Positions 1 through 12,600 of a stretch of DNA of 64,000 nucleotides are shown piece by piece (position 1 is the first letter of the stretch; each line of letters opens with the position of its first letter). Under the pieces are notes generated by a model. It made no database searches and had not been told where the DNA came from. It worked only from the letters and a program-made list of their open reading frames with translations. The DNA is from Toxotes chatareus (taxonomy: Eukaryota; Chordata; Actinopteri; Toxotidae). The position numbers were made by a program, and so were the translations under genes. The DNA is taken from the NCBI GenBank assembly GCA_016801885.1, contig JAFBJY010001463.1:1-64000 (forward strand). Reading direction: 5' to 3'.

Positions 1-260
1 AATATAATGATCATTTTCTCCATTATAAAAATATCAGTTAAACCCCGGGGGCATTGGGGGGTGTTGATCATACAGATGTTGTTGTGATCTAATAGGATCA
101 GACAGGGGGAGACATGAAAAAAAAAAGAGGTTGCCAACGCTCCATGATGGAGGAAGCAGAATAAAAGAGCTTGTGAATTTGGTCCTTTGGTCATGATGTA
201 CCGTGTCCCAAAACCCTTTCAGAGGTGAGATCTCTTGTCCCTGAGACGTTTCTGCCCTCC
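1..260. repeat. Inverted copy of the 30,240-30,470 sequence
   Basis: The reverse complement of about 1-200 matches 30,270-30,440. The best block is about 36 bases around GTCTGATCCTATTAGATCAC (found at 30,372; opposite strand here), and the match continues through a TTCTGCTTCCT segment with small gaps. No coding potential is seen. The rest, to about 830, holds a short CT run near 715-730 and nothing else I recognise. Confidence 0.6.
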
Positions 261-1029
261 TGAAAGTGAGAGCTCAGCTGGTTAGCTCTGAGGTCTAATG
301 TGATTTCATTTCATCTGTCACAGCTAACAAATGTTTGACAAAGGATTTGTGTTTCCCAAATTTAAGGCTGCAACAACACACCCCACACAACCTAAATGTC
401 TTGAAGTGCAGTTCCAACATTTCTGAATTTTCAGTAACAGTGTCATTAGGGAAACGTTGACGTGGGTGGCAACGTATTGTGTCACTTCCTGTTTGTTGCT
501 GTTTCTGCACCCGTGGTGTGACGTGAAAGTTATCCCAGCTTATTAATCAACTCTTACTTTTGCCGTGTTCTGTGGTCAATCTCTGAATTCTGCATCGGCT
601 ATTGCTTTAGTTAAATATCTGCAGAATGTCCTCGGAATCACACACACCTAATCACTCTAACTCTGGTCCGCTAGCTAGCTGTTAGCAATGGCTTCTCTCC
701 TGCTGTCTCCTGCTGTCTCTCTCTCTCTTGCACGGTGTGATGTTTGTTATCTCTGCCTCCTTTGAAGGAGATAATGGTATGTGGGTAAATGTGTTATTTT
801 TGTAGCTGATTGAGGGCTTACAGAAGTAGAGGCTCGGCTCTGCACCATAGATAATCGCCCAGCAGCAAGCCAGTTAGTCAGTCCCTGTAGCTGAGCGTGA
901 TCCAGGCTTCTAATGAGCACAAAGCAGGTCCTATGTCAGCTCCATTGGCGTTCCTGGCAGCTCCTTGAGAAGGCTGGGAAGCTGCAAGGCGGTTGGGTGG
1001 CAGTCCAAGGAAATATAGAATGAAACAGG
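261..1029. other. Non-coding stretch, possible LINE 5' leader
   Basis: No exon or known RNA is visible. The part from about 830 may belong to the 5' leader of the LINE that follows, because no boundary is visible before its first recognisable coding part. This is inference. Confidence 0.3.
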
Positions 1030-3525
1030 TTCTGTGTCACCATCAACTAGCTTATACTTCAAACAGATTTTTCCCTAATCAGCGACACACCTGTTGGAGG
1101 AAAAAACTCTGGTTATTGGTGCAGCTCCATTTTATGTGAAATGAAGTTAGAGACCCAGTGACTATAGTTAAATGCATCCTTGAAGCCAGCGGGCGACGCT
1201 GAATCGTTATTAAAACTGGGCGGTTGTTGGCTAAGGATAAACGTAGATTTGGTAAGATCAATATTCACGTTGTATGTAATGACACCCGGCCACGCCAATC
1301 GAGGTCACTAAAATTAATGTGGAGTCGGTGTAACTTTGCTAAAACAATGTCGGACTCTGTAGTGTTCTCTGACCCCGCCCGATTTGACCAGTGATGACAT
1401 GTTTAGCCAGATGTTTCATTCCGTCGCTGGCTGTCTAGGTGGTGTCCAGCAAACGACGCGGGTTTCTATTGATAAATTGAAAACTTTTTGGGAAAACCTG
1501 GTCTGATTAGAGAGACGGCATCCATCCAACCTTTGACGGTGCAGCTCTCATATCTAGAAATATGACAGATTTCATTAGAAAACCAAAGTCATGACAACCC
1601 AGAGTTGAGACCAGGATGCAGAGTTGCAGTCCCACACGCTTTCTGCAGTTTCCTCTAGAGCTGTCACCCACCCATGATTCTCATGATTCTTATTATTCTA
1701 CCATTCTAACGATTCCCTTTATCCTATAGAGACTGTGTCTGCTCCTCGTCAACAAAAAAAGTGCATAAATTAAAAAATGCAAGAGGTGTTACTCTATAAA
1801 AATCTCAAAAAATTTATACTACAAAAGTTATCTGAACTTAAAACACCACAATCAGATGTGGGTTATTAAACATTAGATCTCTTTGTCTAAATCTTGTTAG
1901 TGAATGATTTGATAATGGATCAGCAGATTGATTTATTCTGTCTGACTGAGACCTGGCTGCAGGAGGAAGAGTATGTCAGTCTAAATGAGTCAACCCCTGC
2001 TAGTCATATATTAATTATCACATTCCTCGAGGCACAGGCCGAGGAGGAGGAGGGCAGCAATCCACCACCAAGTTTATTAATTAATCCTAGACCTGTTTTA
2101 AATATAGTACATTTGAAAGCCTTATCCTCAGCCTCCTCACATCCAAATTGGAAGACAGAAAACCAGTACTATTTGCTGTGGTGTATCGTCCACCTGCTGC
2201 TTACTCAGAGCTTTTTGTCTGAATTCACTGAATTTTTTATCTGATTTAGTGCTGTAATGGATAGAGTAATTATAGTAGGGGCTATTTTTATATTCATGTG
2301 TCGATACCCACAATGACAGCCTTAAGACTGCTTTTCTATTCAGTATTAGACCTAATTGGCTTTTTTTACAAAATGTTAACAAACCAACTCACTGTTTTAA
2401 TTACACCCTTGATCTTGTACTAACCTATGGCATAGAAGCTGAATATTTGACAGTATTCCTCAGAACCCTGTTTTATCTGGATCATTCTTTAGTAACATTT
2501 GAATTTTAATAATGAACTGCACAGCATCTGAGAAAAAATTAACTACTGTAGATTTCGTCTGATAATGCTGTTATCAAATATAAGGAAGTTATTCCATCTT
2601 TTATTATCTCCGCTGCCATGTGCTAGTTTTATAGAGAGCAATGGGCTTCAAACGCTATCCAGCAGATATAGACTATCTAGTTGATAATACTGCTGTTTCA
2701 TTGCGCTTCAACCCTTGACTCTGTTGCCCTTTGAAAAAGAAGGTCAGTAATCAGAGGAAGCTAGCTCCATGGTACAATTCACAACACGCATTTTAAAGCA
2801 GATATCACGAAGCTGGAAAGGAAATGGTTATCCACTAATTTAGAGGAATTCGCTTAGCCTGGAAAGACAGCTTTATAACGAGTAAAAGCTCTTCAGAAGG
2901 CAAGAACTGCTTATTACTCATCATTAATAGAGGAAAACAAGAATAACCCTAGGTTTTTTTTCAGCACTGTAGCCAGGCTGACAAAGAGCCATAGCTCTGT
3001 TAAAATTATCCATCCCTCTTAGCTCTCACTAGTAATGACTTTATGAGCTTCTTTAGCAACAAAATAGTAGACATTAGAGACAGAATCCATCTCATCCTGC
3101 CTACAACTGTTAATGATGTAGGTATGTTCTAGAACAGCATCTTTAGAAATGTCTGCCAGTCCTGATTTGTCGTTAGACTGTTTCTTCCCATAGATCTAGC
3201 TGAATTGACTTCAATAGTTTCTAAATCTAAATCATCAACATGTCTTTTGGATCCTATCCCCCGACCAGATTCTTAAAGATGTGTTGCCTTTGATTGGCAC
3301 TCACATATTAGATCAGATAAATCTCTCGTTGGTTACAGGATATGTCCCACAGGCTTTTAAGGTTGCAGTTATCAAACCTTACTTAAAAAGCCTTCTCTCT
3401 GACTCTGACATTTTGGCAAACTATAGACCTATATCCAATCTCCCTTTAATTCTAAAATTTTTGAAAAGGCTGTTGCAACTCAGCTGTGTGACCATCTACA
3501 TAGGAACGGTTTGTATGTGGTGAGG
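1030..3525 (+). mobile_element. L2-like LINE, 5' part, decayed
   Basis: Three coding remnants lie in the right order on the plus strand. Around 1,060-1,640 there is a remnant resembling the ORF1 of fish L2-like elements. At 1,860-2,520 the endonuclease region is readable, including DLFCLTETWLQEEEYVSLNE (frame at 1,894). At 3,240-3,530 the start of the reverse transcriptase is readable (LANYRPISNLPLI). The frame breaks many times, so the copy cannot encode an active ORF2. The reading is cut near 3,525 inside the RT region and LINE sequence resumes only with its C-terminal end at about 4,655. L2 is my best assignment; a close sister clade is possible. Confidence 0.85.
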
Positions 3526-4373
3526 AATACACCCCCCTAGTCTAGGTAGAGTTGCTGAGTGCTGCCTTGAGCCACCCCCTCCCAATTCCACCTAATCAGG
3601 ATCAGGTTATATAAGACACCTGTGCGCTTTTGTCTCTCTGCCTTCTGCTCTGTCCCTGCTGTGGCTGTCCGTGTGCTGTACAGTGTTTCATGTGGATTTT
3701 GGTGCAAGGTTTTAACATCCTGTGGTGAGTTGGCCTATGACTTTTTTTTGTTAAAATACATTTTAAATATGCAATGTGAGCTCCTGCTCTTAGTTTGCCC
3801 CTGTTTGACCTTAGTTTAATCTTTGTTCTCTTGTTTAGCTTTATCCTTTACATTTAGTTTTGGTTTGTAGATTTAGTTTGACCTTTTTTTTTTTTTTTTT
3901 TTTTCCCCTTCCCCCTTGAGTTTAGGTTTCTCTTTAGCTTTGTTTCTTTAGTCATCTAAATCCTTTTTCTTTTGCTTGAATTTGTTTCTAACCAATTGGG
4001 TTATGTTGTATTTTTGCTTTGTTTATTATTATTTGTTTATTGGGTTACATTATATTTTTTTGCTTTACTATTATTGTTTATTTGGTTGGGATTTAATTTT
4101 GTTTGGAGTTTCTTTTCTTTCCTAAGCAGAGTGCTAATGTGGGGAGGCTAGGTACCTGTGGTGAGGGCCCTTCACTTCACTGCATGTGAGTTTACACACA
4201 GGGACACTATAGACCGCACCATTTGCTGTGAGTTTGGTTTTGCTGCACCAAAGGAGAGTGGTGGTAGCACACCTGACACTCCTTTGTGTAGTCTGCCTCT
4301 CTGCATGTGGCCTCTGCCTAGTGTTTTAACTTGAATTTTAAACAGTAACATGAATTTTGAGGCCTTCCCTTTT

Positions 4374-4433
<60 letters not shown>

Positions 4434-4654
4434 GTAGAAAGATTGTAATAAAGTACATTTTAACTTTTTCATTAAGATGCAAGTATTTTTTGTTCATCTG
4501 TTTGTAACCATTTTCTTTCTTTTCTAGCAGTTCCAGTCTCTGCTTGTCTTTTTTGATTATTAAATTCATTCATGTATTTTTCAACTCACATCTGTACCTC
4601 AGCAATGTACCTGTGTGTCTTTTACTACTAAGTATTTATGCTAGGTTTTTCCTG
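3526..4654 (+). mobile_element. LTR-like unit inserted in the LINE
   Basis: This block separates the RT start from the C-terminal end of the LINE. It has a TATA-like GTTATATAAG near 3,607, a long T-rich tract (about 3,730-4,120), a GA microsatellite, and a polyadenylation signal AATAAAGTAC near 4,448. The same order, TATA box, T-rich tract, AATAAAGTA, is seen in the block at 53,790-56,520 read on the minus strand. No protein is encoded. Ends and target duplications were not resolved, and part of the host LINE is missing, so a deletion accompanied or followed the insertion. Confidence 0.4.
4378..4430. repeat. (GA)n microsatellite
   Basis: About 26 uninterrupted GA units, inside the LTR-like unit. 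Confidence 0.97.
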
Positions 4655-5655
4655 GGGTGCAAGTCCTATCAGGCCCCTCTCTATGGAACCAACTGCCAGT
4701 TTGGGTTAGGGAAGCAGACACCCTCTCTAATTTTAAAGCGAAGCTTAAAACCTTCTTGTTTGATAAAGCTTATAATTAGTTGTAGTTACAGTCCTAGTTA
4801 TTTATTAAACTTATAGTTAGTCACAATTATCTCTATAGACACTGTTACAGTTAAGGATATAGCCCTTAGTAGGGCTGGCTCAGGCAACTGAATCATCCCT
4901 AGTTATGCTGCTATATAGCCCTAGGCTGCTGGGGACATCCCATGATTTACTGCGCACTTCTTCTTCTTTCTCTTTCTCTCCTCAGACCCACTCTCAAATT
5001 TATTAGCCTTTATTACATGTCATTAACTCTGTGTCCTCTCTGTCCCGTAGTCCTGTGTTTGTTTCTCTCTGGTCTCTCTTTCTCTGTACCTTTCTGCAGG
5101 TACCTCTGGCTCGGAGCTGCATGTCCTATGGTCCTGGCTCCACCCACCTGCTGCTGTTTATTGTTTACAATGATCTATTTCTAACATGTTTAATGTTCCG
5201 TTCTGCTACAGATAAATATTTGATTAATATTCTTTGCAAACTGTAATGTAAATAATTACCAGTCATGACAGCTTTTTGCCTCCGTGCTCTGTTTCATAAT
5301 TCTAATCTGCTGAGCACACATTATCCAATAACTGTTCACTAACTGTAATGTAAATACTGACCCACATTGTCTGTATTATGCTGCATGTCTTTCTCCCCCT
5401 CTCCTCCATTCCTAGCTGTCCTATCTTCCTCCTTTTCCTCCTTTCACCCAGCCCGGCCATCGGCAGGAGGGTCCCCATCTGAGCCAGGTTCTGCTCAAGG
5501 TTTCTTCCTGTTAAAGGGAGTTTTCCTTGCCACTGTAAGCCTTAAGTGCTTGCTCTGGGGTCCAGGCTCTGGGTCTCTGTAAAAGCGCTTTGAGACAATT
5601 TTGATTGTGGAAGGCGCTATATAAATAAAATTGAATTGAATTGAATTGAATTCCA
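4655..5655 (+). mobile_element. L2-like LINE, C-terminus and 3' UTR
   Basis: Bases 4,670-4,780 encode, with frame changes, the typical C-terminal end of the L2-like RT protein (PVW..EADTLSNFK..LKTFLFDKA). A long 3' UTR follows. It ends in the characteristic sequence GGCGCTATATAAATAAAATT followed by repeated TTGAA units (about 5,611-5,650). This is the 3' end of the element begun at 1,030. The abnormal homopolymer-rich sequence starts directly after this tail. Confidence 0.85.
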
Positions 5656-6039
5656 CAACCCCCAACCACACCCCCTTCCCTCAAACACACACACACACCC
5701 CAACCCACACACACACCACACAAAACCCCCAAACAAAAAAAACCCCACAGATAAAAATAGCCCCCAAAAAAATGAATATTTTTTTCTGTTTATCATAAAA
5801 CTCAAACGGGTGTCTTAGGAAATTACGCCTTTTTAAAAATTAGTATTTAAAAATTTTTAATCTTCATATTAAATTTTGATCAACTGAAAAACAGTGTTGT
5901 TTGCATGGTTTTTGCCCCACCCTTGTAAAGTGTTCAGTCCATGGTGAATTGCTGCAGGCGCCAGCGGGGTTCCCAGAATGTTTTGTCCTCAGAAAATTTT
6001 ATTGATTGATGTGTTTGAAAAAAAATGTTTGTGTTTTTA

Positions 6040-6650
6040 GGTCGGACCAGACTGAGGCAGAGTGTCCGGGGGATCCAGCTGTCCGTATAAAGGAAGGTAA
6101 AAAGGTTTTAATCCTTCAGACTTGTAATAACAGGCCCCTCAGCACAAAGTAAGGTTTTCTGGGAAACTGCCCTGAGGATGTTTAAAACTCGAATTTGAAA
6201 AAAACGGAGACACGGGGAGACCCCAAAAGCTGGGGGTTTAAAAAGACAAAAATTGCAACCCCTCTTTTCACAGATGAAAAGAGCTTTCCCAGTTACTTTT
6301 TATGTCCAGTCACGTGGGGTTGGGTTTATGAATGAGCCGTTTCCACTTCCAGATCTTGACCCAAGAAAAGGGATAAAGAAGAAAAAAGTGTCTCCGTTGG
6401 GGGTTTCCCCTTTTAATGATTTGCCCTTAAAGTTTGATTGAACCAAATCGGGATTTTTGTTCAAACAATCAAAAAATTTTAGTTCCCCCGGTGTTGCTAA
6501 AATCATTTGTTGTCAGGTTTTGGTTTAGACTGTTGAAAGGGAGCAGAATGCCCCTCCATGGTTTTAGCCCAAAAAGTTTGATCAGACGAAAAGGAAATGC
6601 CCCTTCGGGGTCTTCATGATTAAATGGCCAACATCCCGGCTGTAGGCCCC
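6040..6650 (+). pseudogene. NLR N-terminal exons, scrambled
   Basis: An acceptor-like TTTTTAG is followed at about 6,042 by text reading RSDQTEAECPGDPAV. A second piece at 6,265-6,360 reads roughly FYVQSRGVGFMNEPFPLPD. Both resemble the repeated N-terminal motif of fish NLRs, PSCVSMKSD.SM..P, which is seen clean in locus B at 44,092-44,130. The pieces are out of frame and full of homopolymer changes. Assignment rests on motif similarity only. Confidence 0.45.
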
Positions 6651-7084
6651 AATACATCCAAGATAAAATAATTTAGGCTTGAAAGAATAACAATTCCAAA
6701 ATCCACCCAAAACATCCAAGGTATCTCAGTGTTTAAATATTTGGGAAAATGTAAAAGTTTAAAAAAATCTAGAGAAAGACCCAAAAAAGGTGACTGAAAT
6801 CAGTCAACCTTACAAAGTAAGATTAAAGTGGCGCTAGGGTTTCACCCTTGAAAACAGGGCCTTGGTTTGATAGGTCTTTTGTTCATCATACAGCATTGGA
6901 TTTAAGATGATTAGAAAACCCAAAATAAAAAAGCTTTTCTTTGCTTGTCTTTGTTTTTATCACTGATGAAAAAATAAGATTCTAGATTTTTTTCTTCAGT
7001 CAAATTATTTCTTCTGTGTCAGTTTTTCAGAATAGGGGTTGCAGGAGGTTTTAGATAAATAAATGTCTGAGGGGGAATGAAGTG

Positions 7085-7400
7085 TGATGAAGGAACTGAG
7101 GGAAAAGGAAGGAAACCCCCTCAAAGGATTTACACTGGCTCAAAAAGGGGGACAGGTAAAGGTTTACCCAACATGGTGAGGGCTGGGAACCCCAAGATGG
7201 ACACCTCCATGACATCCAATCATGCCACGACTTTAAAGTCCCCCCAACAGACGCATCAAGTCCCGATGGGTGTTGCTGGTGGGAAAACCTTCTCAGTAAA
7301 GTTCATTTACCAGGGGGCCTAAACCGGCGTAGTCTGTGGTTCTGTTTTTGTTCAGGGTGAACCTGATCAAAGATGAGCATACAGTTTTCTCAGGTTTCCC
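7085..7400 (+). pseudogene. NLR FISNA region and NACHT P-loop, scrambled
   Basis: Text at 7,105-7,260 aligns with the FISNA segment that reads GNPTLLNQIYTELYITEGG in locus B. At 7,269-7,289 it reads GVAGGKT, the Walker A motif GVAGIGKT with one residue missing, followed by FSVKFIYQGA, equivalent to a P-loop tail leading into DWA. The next part (7,360-7,440) resembles the NL.KD..FS segment that precedes Walker B. The order matches locus B exon 5. The losses fit the base-level errors of the surrounding block. Confidence 0.75.
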
Positions 7401-7439
7401 CATTTTCCACCCAAATTTAAAAGAAGGCCCGCGAAAGCT

Positions 7440-7860
7440 GGCCCCCGTGTTTTTTCATCTTTGACGCCTGATGGAAATTTCAGTTTCAGCAACAGGAAGG
7501 TCGGCAGTCTCCAGGTCATCTGTCAAGGGTTTGTTGAAAACCCCCATCCGGGGGAATCTGCTTCCCGGCCGGGCTGGAAAACTTACCGGGCCAATCAGTC
7601 CCTCCCAGGGGGACAGGGTAACAGAAGAGAGGCCCTGATGCCCAGAAGGAAGTACTTCAGGGGGGAATCCAGTGAAAGACCCTTTCCGAAAAATCTCCAA
7701 AATAAAGACACCCGGGACCCCACTCTTGTCGATCCCAGTCTTCTGCGGATCTTGCACAGTTCGGAGCACATGTTGCCCCACAGAGCAAAAAGGGAGAGCT
7801 CCCCAAGATACTGCCTTACTCCATTCTTTTCGAAAAGGGAAAAAGCCAAAAGATGAGGGA
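7440..7860 (+). pseudogene. NLR NACHT core, scrambled
   Basis: TTTTTCATCTTTGACG near 7,450 corresponds to the Walker B stretch FIFDGLDE. After it come GGGAATCTGCTTCCC and further text that align base by base with the locus B segment encoding GNLLP, then TTRPAAANQIPPECVD, then EVRGFTDPQK.EYFR, with an error every few bases. ATCTCCAAAATAAAGACACC (7,692) matches ISHIKTSRSL, and CCCAGTCTTCTGCGGATC (7,734) matches PVFCW. No frame is open through it. The open minus-strand frames over the same bases are shadows. Confidence 0.8.
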
Positions 7861-7899
7861 CATGGCGGCCCAGGAGCTGAGGGGCTGACAGGGAAGTTT

Positions 7900-8650
7900 T
7901 TCTGAAGCTGGGGGGGTGGCATTTGAACATCAAAAAGGAAACATCATGTTCTCCCGGGCCCTGGGGCATGGTTTTGATATCACAGAGGCCTTGGTTTCCG
8001 GGAGTTTGTCAGAGATCTTTAAAAGAGAGAGTGGATCTTCCAAAAAAACAGTTACGCTTTTTTCATCTGACATTCGGGGATTTCTGGTGCACCATGTTCC
8101 CTGTTCAAGGGGAAACAAAAAATGGGGACTTCCGGGGAAAAAGACTACAAACACTGGGCCCAAAACCCTGGAACACTTTAAAAATTTTTTGGGAAAACAA
8201 TATGAGCCCCCATCCCAGTCCCCCCTTGGGATCCCAAAATAAAAAATCCCCCCAAAGTAAAATGGCCCCCTGGACTTGTTTTTTTTCCTTTTAGGCCTTC
8301 TCTAGCCCCCAAAGAACTTAGGGGGCCTTCTTAAAACAGAGAACAGACCAGAAAACCCAGAGAGCCTAAAAACCCTGAAGGAAATGAAACAGAAAATTCC
8401 CCCTGAAGGGAAAAAAATTTCTTCCATTTCGTGGGATGAACACCCCAGTACTGGGAATCAAGGGTTCCAATGAGAACAGATCAAGAGAACTTAGATCCAC
8501 TGTTCACTCTGGGCCTGTTCTGCAGATGTCAGAGGAGGTTCTGGATGAGTTCCCCGAAGAAAAAACATCGGGGGGGGGAAAGGGAACCCCACTGTGGGAA
8601 CTAAAAACTCTAAGCCCAGACATGATTTTTATTATGTCAGTGAGATTATA
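7900..8650 (+). pseudogene. NLR winged-helix/HD2 region, scrambled
   Basis: The frame from 7,916 reads AFEHQKGNIMFSRALGHGFD, then ITEALVSGSLSEIFKRESG, then HFKNFLGKQYE. This is the fish NLR order LAFEHL.KGNIMFY, then EALVYSGVCTEIFKRES, then L..FLGK.Y. A second piece at 8,510-8,560 reads LQMSEEVLDEF, a hallmark of the end of the NACHT-exon in this family. Together with the two preceding pieces it supports one plus-strand NLR gene whose LRR and B30.2 exons lie after 13,132. Confidence 0.8.
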
Positions 8651-8659
8651 GTTTAGTTT

Positions 8660-9600
8660 TTTCAAATAACAAAATAAATTATCTATTTTTCAAAGTTTTA
8701 TAATTTTGGTCATATTTTTTTTTAAAAGGGGTTTTTTTGTCAAACGAATTTTTTTGTTTCGGTGTTCAGTGCCTAACACAGGAAGGTTGATGATCTGGGG
8801 TTCTCCCTTTTTATGTCAGACATAAGTCAAAGAGTGTTTTCTCCCTGGTGTGGGGGGGAAAGAATAAAACAAAACCCTTTAAAGAACAGGGTCTGAAAAA
8901 TTCAGAGAGAATGGGAGAATTATTTCTTCCAATTTTGTAAGTCAGACTGTTAAACCCCTTTTCAGCTACGCTGAACTCAAAAGTCATTTCTTACAGTTTT
9001 TTGGTTAGGGGGAACACTTACTCGTGTCCCAAAAGGACCCGACCAAAGACTCTTTAAATCAACGGGGCATCTGACTGTTGGTTGAAAAAAGGGGAATTGC
9101 CCTTTTGATTTTTTATTCAGTTCGGGAAGAAGGGTTTTAAAACCAAATGATAAAAGGGGTTTGGTCCAACATGTCTGATTTGATCTTTTTTTCCAATTCC
9201 GCTTGACTGAGGTCAGCAGCATTTATTCTTTTGACATAAATATTTTGGAATTTTGAATTTGGATGATTTTGGAAGGCTGACTTTGATGATCCAAAAAGAA
9301 AAAAAAAAAGTCCCCCTACCCATGTTGGGCTCATTGATTGACATATCGTTGTTTAAAAATGTTTTTTCCCAAATGATTTTTTTTTATTCGATTGGGTTTG
9401 GGTTGTCGAATCAGCGGGTTTTTCTGGCCTCACCAACCCAACCCCCCGTCGAAAACTGGATGACTACAGAAAGCTGCGGGTTAGGAAATTTGTTTCTCGG
9501 GGGTCCCCCTTAATGGAATTGGGGCGTTCTTTTTTTTGTGTTTTAGATTTTTCCCAAAAAACCCGTTTTTCCTCAGAATTAATCCTTTCTTGAATGAATG
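8660..9600. other. Unassigned part of the abnormal block
   Basis: I looked for LRR exons (LDLS...L..SGVK) and mobile-element proteins on both strands and found nothing convincing. Short open frames on both strands carry low-complexity protein. Confidence 0.4.
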
Positions 9601-12600
9601 AATGAATAAATAATTTAAAAAGTTTTTAATATTGTGCTTTTCTTTTTCAGACTAAAATTATTTCTTTTTCACTTCATTTCAGGGGTTGTCAGAAAAAAAT
9701 TTATTTCATTAAATTTAAACTCAACTTGTTTTGTTGGGTTTGTGAAGGGAATTTTTGGGAAATTTTTTGATTTAACGAAAATAAAAAATAAAAAAAATTT
9801 TGGGTTTTTTTTACCACATTTAAAAAAAACCCTTAATAAACTTAAAACCCCCGAGGAAAAATTTACCCCAAATTTTTTTAAAAATTTTTAAAAAATTTTT
9901 AGAACCCCGTTTTAAAATTTTGGGGGGAGGGCACGGAATTTTTTAAAAATTTTTAAAAAGTTGGGTTTAAAATTTTACACGCTGGGTTAAAAATTTTATT
10001 CCCAACTTTTTAAAAACCCGGTTTTGGGGGAAACCATTTTGTATTTTTATCTTGAAATATGGGAAATTTTTTTAACAAAATCTGCCCCACCCTTTTTCTT
10101 TAAACTGTTTAAAAAAAAACCCAAAAAAATGTGGGGTTTAAAAATTAGACCCCGCAAATTTTAAAAGATTTTTTTAAATAAAATTTTTTCACTGGCCCTT
10201 TTAAAAATTTCAAATAAATAAAAAAATTACCCTTAACAGGAAAGGAAAATTTTATAAATTTTTTTAAAAATTTAGGGCCCCCAACCCTAACCCTAACCCC
10301 AAAAAATTTTTAAAAAATATTTAAAAACCCAACCAAATTCCAAAAAAAAATTTAAAATTTGGGGTTATAAAAAAAAATTTTTTAAATGGGGGGGAAAAAA
10401 AAATTTCCCCAAAAAACAAAACCCAAGTAATAAAAAAAAAAATAAAATTTTTTTTTTGAAAAAAAAAAAAAATTATTTTCAGGTTTTTCCTGCCAAAACC
10501 CAAAAAGGAAATTTTTATTTTTTAAAAAAAACCATAAGGGTTTTAGGGTTTTTTTTTTGGTGGAATTTAGAAAAAAATTTTAAAAAAGATTTTGTTTGGG
10601 GGGGGCCCCGAAAAATTTAAGCTTTTTAAAAATCACCCCTTTTTGGGGATTTTTTAAAAAAAAAGTTTAAAATTCTTTTTAAAAATTTTTTATTTCTTAT
10701 TTTTGTTTTGGGTTTTTTTTATTTTTTCCCCGAAAATTCCTTTTGGCACCAAATTAATTTTCAAAAAAATTTGAAAAAAAATTTTGAAAGGGCCCCCCAT
10801 CACCGGGGCCCCCAAAAAAATCTAAAATTTAAAAACTTTGATAAAAACAAAACCCCCCAAATTTTTCCGTTTTTGGCCTCCCCCATGCTTTTCAATAAAG
10901 TCTCCAAAAGCCCCCATTGGGGGGATTTTAAAATGAAGGGGATATTTTCCAGACTGGGTTTATTTGGTTTATTATCCTTTTTCTTTAAAACCCCAAAAGG
11001 GATGTCCCCTTTTTTCCCTTTTACTGGGCAAACCCCGAGGTCTGCCCCCCCTTTAATTTTTCTAAAGGGGCCTCAGCAGGGGGAATGGGTTTTTCCCCCC
11101 CAAAAAAAAAATAAAAACCCCTTTTCCTGAAAATTTTTTTTTTTTTCCCCCCCCCCAAAAAACCCCCCTTCCCTTCCCCGGAAAAAAAAAACCCCCCCGG
11201 GGAAAGGGGGTGTACCCCTCAAGATTTAAAAACCCAGACCGAGAAAAATTTTAAAATTTCTTTTAAAATGGGACAAAAAACATTGTTTGGTTTATATCCA
11301 TGTGCTTCTCTTTTTCTAATTATGAATTTTTTTTTGATTTTTTTATCCAAACAAAATTTTGTGGGTGCTTTTTTAAAAAAGAATAAAAAACACCTTTGGT
11401 TTCTATTGGTTTTTGGTTTTTAAAAATGTTAACCCAAAAAATCAATTTTTTAAAAAACCTTTATCTTTTTAAACAAATTTGACTTTAAAGTTTTTAGCCC
11501 TGTTTTTTTTTTGGAATTCTTTAAAAATTTTAAATTTAAAAATTTAAGATCGGGAAAAAAATTAAAAATTTTTATTTTTTAACCGACTTGGGCCTTTTTT
11601 AAAAATACTCAATTTTTTCTTTTTGCACTTTATATACACAAGCTGTTGTTGAACCATTATCCCTTTCCCCCATGTGATTTAGACTTTTACCAAAAAAATG
11701 AATTTTGATGTCCCCCAAACCCTTTAAAAAATTTTTTATTGCAAGCCCCTTTGGAAATTTTAAACCATTTTTTTTAGACGTTTTTTTTAAAAATCGTAGG
11801 GGATTTGCTAAATTTTCCCCCTTTTTATCCTTTAAAAAGTTTAGGGTTTTTCCTTTTTATTAAATATTGTCAATAAATCCCTTTTAAAGGATAAATTTCC
11901 CCGGCTTTTGGGTGCATTATCAAACCCTTCCCAAAAGTTTACCCTGGAAATTTTAAAATAAGCCAAACCTTTTTTCTAAAAAAAAAATGGAATTTTGGGG
12001 GCCACCCCTGAACATTTTTTAACCCCGAATTTTCATTAAGGGAAAAAAACTGAAAAAAAAGATTCTTGATCAGGTTTACTCCCCTTTAAAGTTTTTTTTT
12101 AAAGTCACGCCTTTTAATTTAAAAATTTCCATTTAAAAAAAATTTAAAAAAAATGGGATTGGAAAAACCCAGTTTGGTTTAAATTTTAAAAATTGGGATG
12201 CAAGAATTTCATTTTCCCCTAACTTGGGTTTTGTCTAATTCCAAGGGCTGTGTCCCCAAATTTTCACCAAAACCCCCAAATTTAATTTGGGGTTTTTTGA
12301 TGAGCCAGTTTTTTTCAGGCCCGTAAAAACAGTTTTTCCACATTCTTAAAAATAACCTAGATTAATTTTTTTAATTGGGAAAAAAAGGGTTTTTGTTTGC
12401 CCAAACCCCTGCACATTTTAAAAAAGTTTCTTAGGTTTAAAACCGTAGCTGGGGAACTTTGAACTTTTATCGGTTTGCCTTTTCTCCAAAAAACGTCTCG
12501 GGGGCCCCTTTTTTTTCCCCCCTTAATATATTTAAATTTTTTAAGGATTTTAAAAAAAATCTTTCTTTTTTCTTTGTCTTTTCCCTTTTTTGGGTACTTA

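Noticed and set aside
7455..7922. 155-codon open frame on the minus strand
   Set aside because: It is the shadow of the scrambled NACHT exon on the plus strand. Its protein is Pro/Ser/Phe-rich and has no family resemblance.
10272..10299. Telomere
   Set aside because: Only two or three CCCTAA words in unreliable sequence; the same holds for 63,972-63,990. CCCTAACC words at 38,057 belong to a common dispersed fish repeat.
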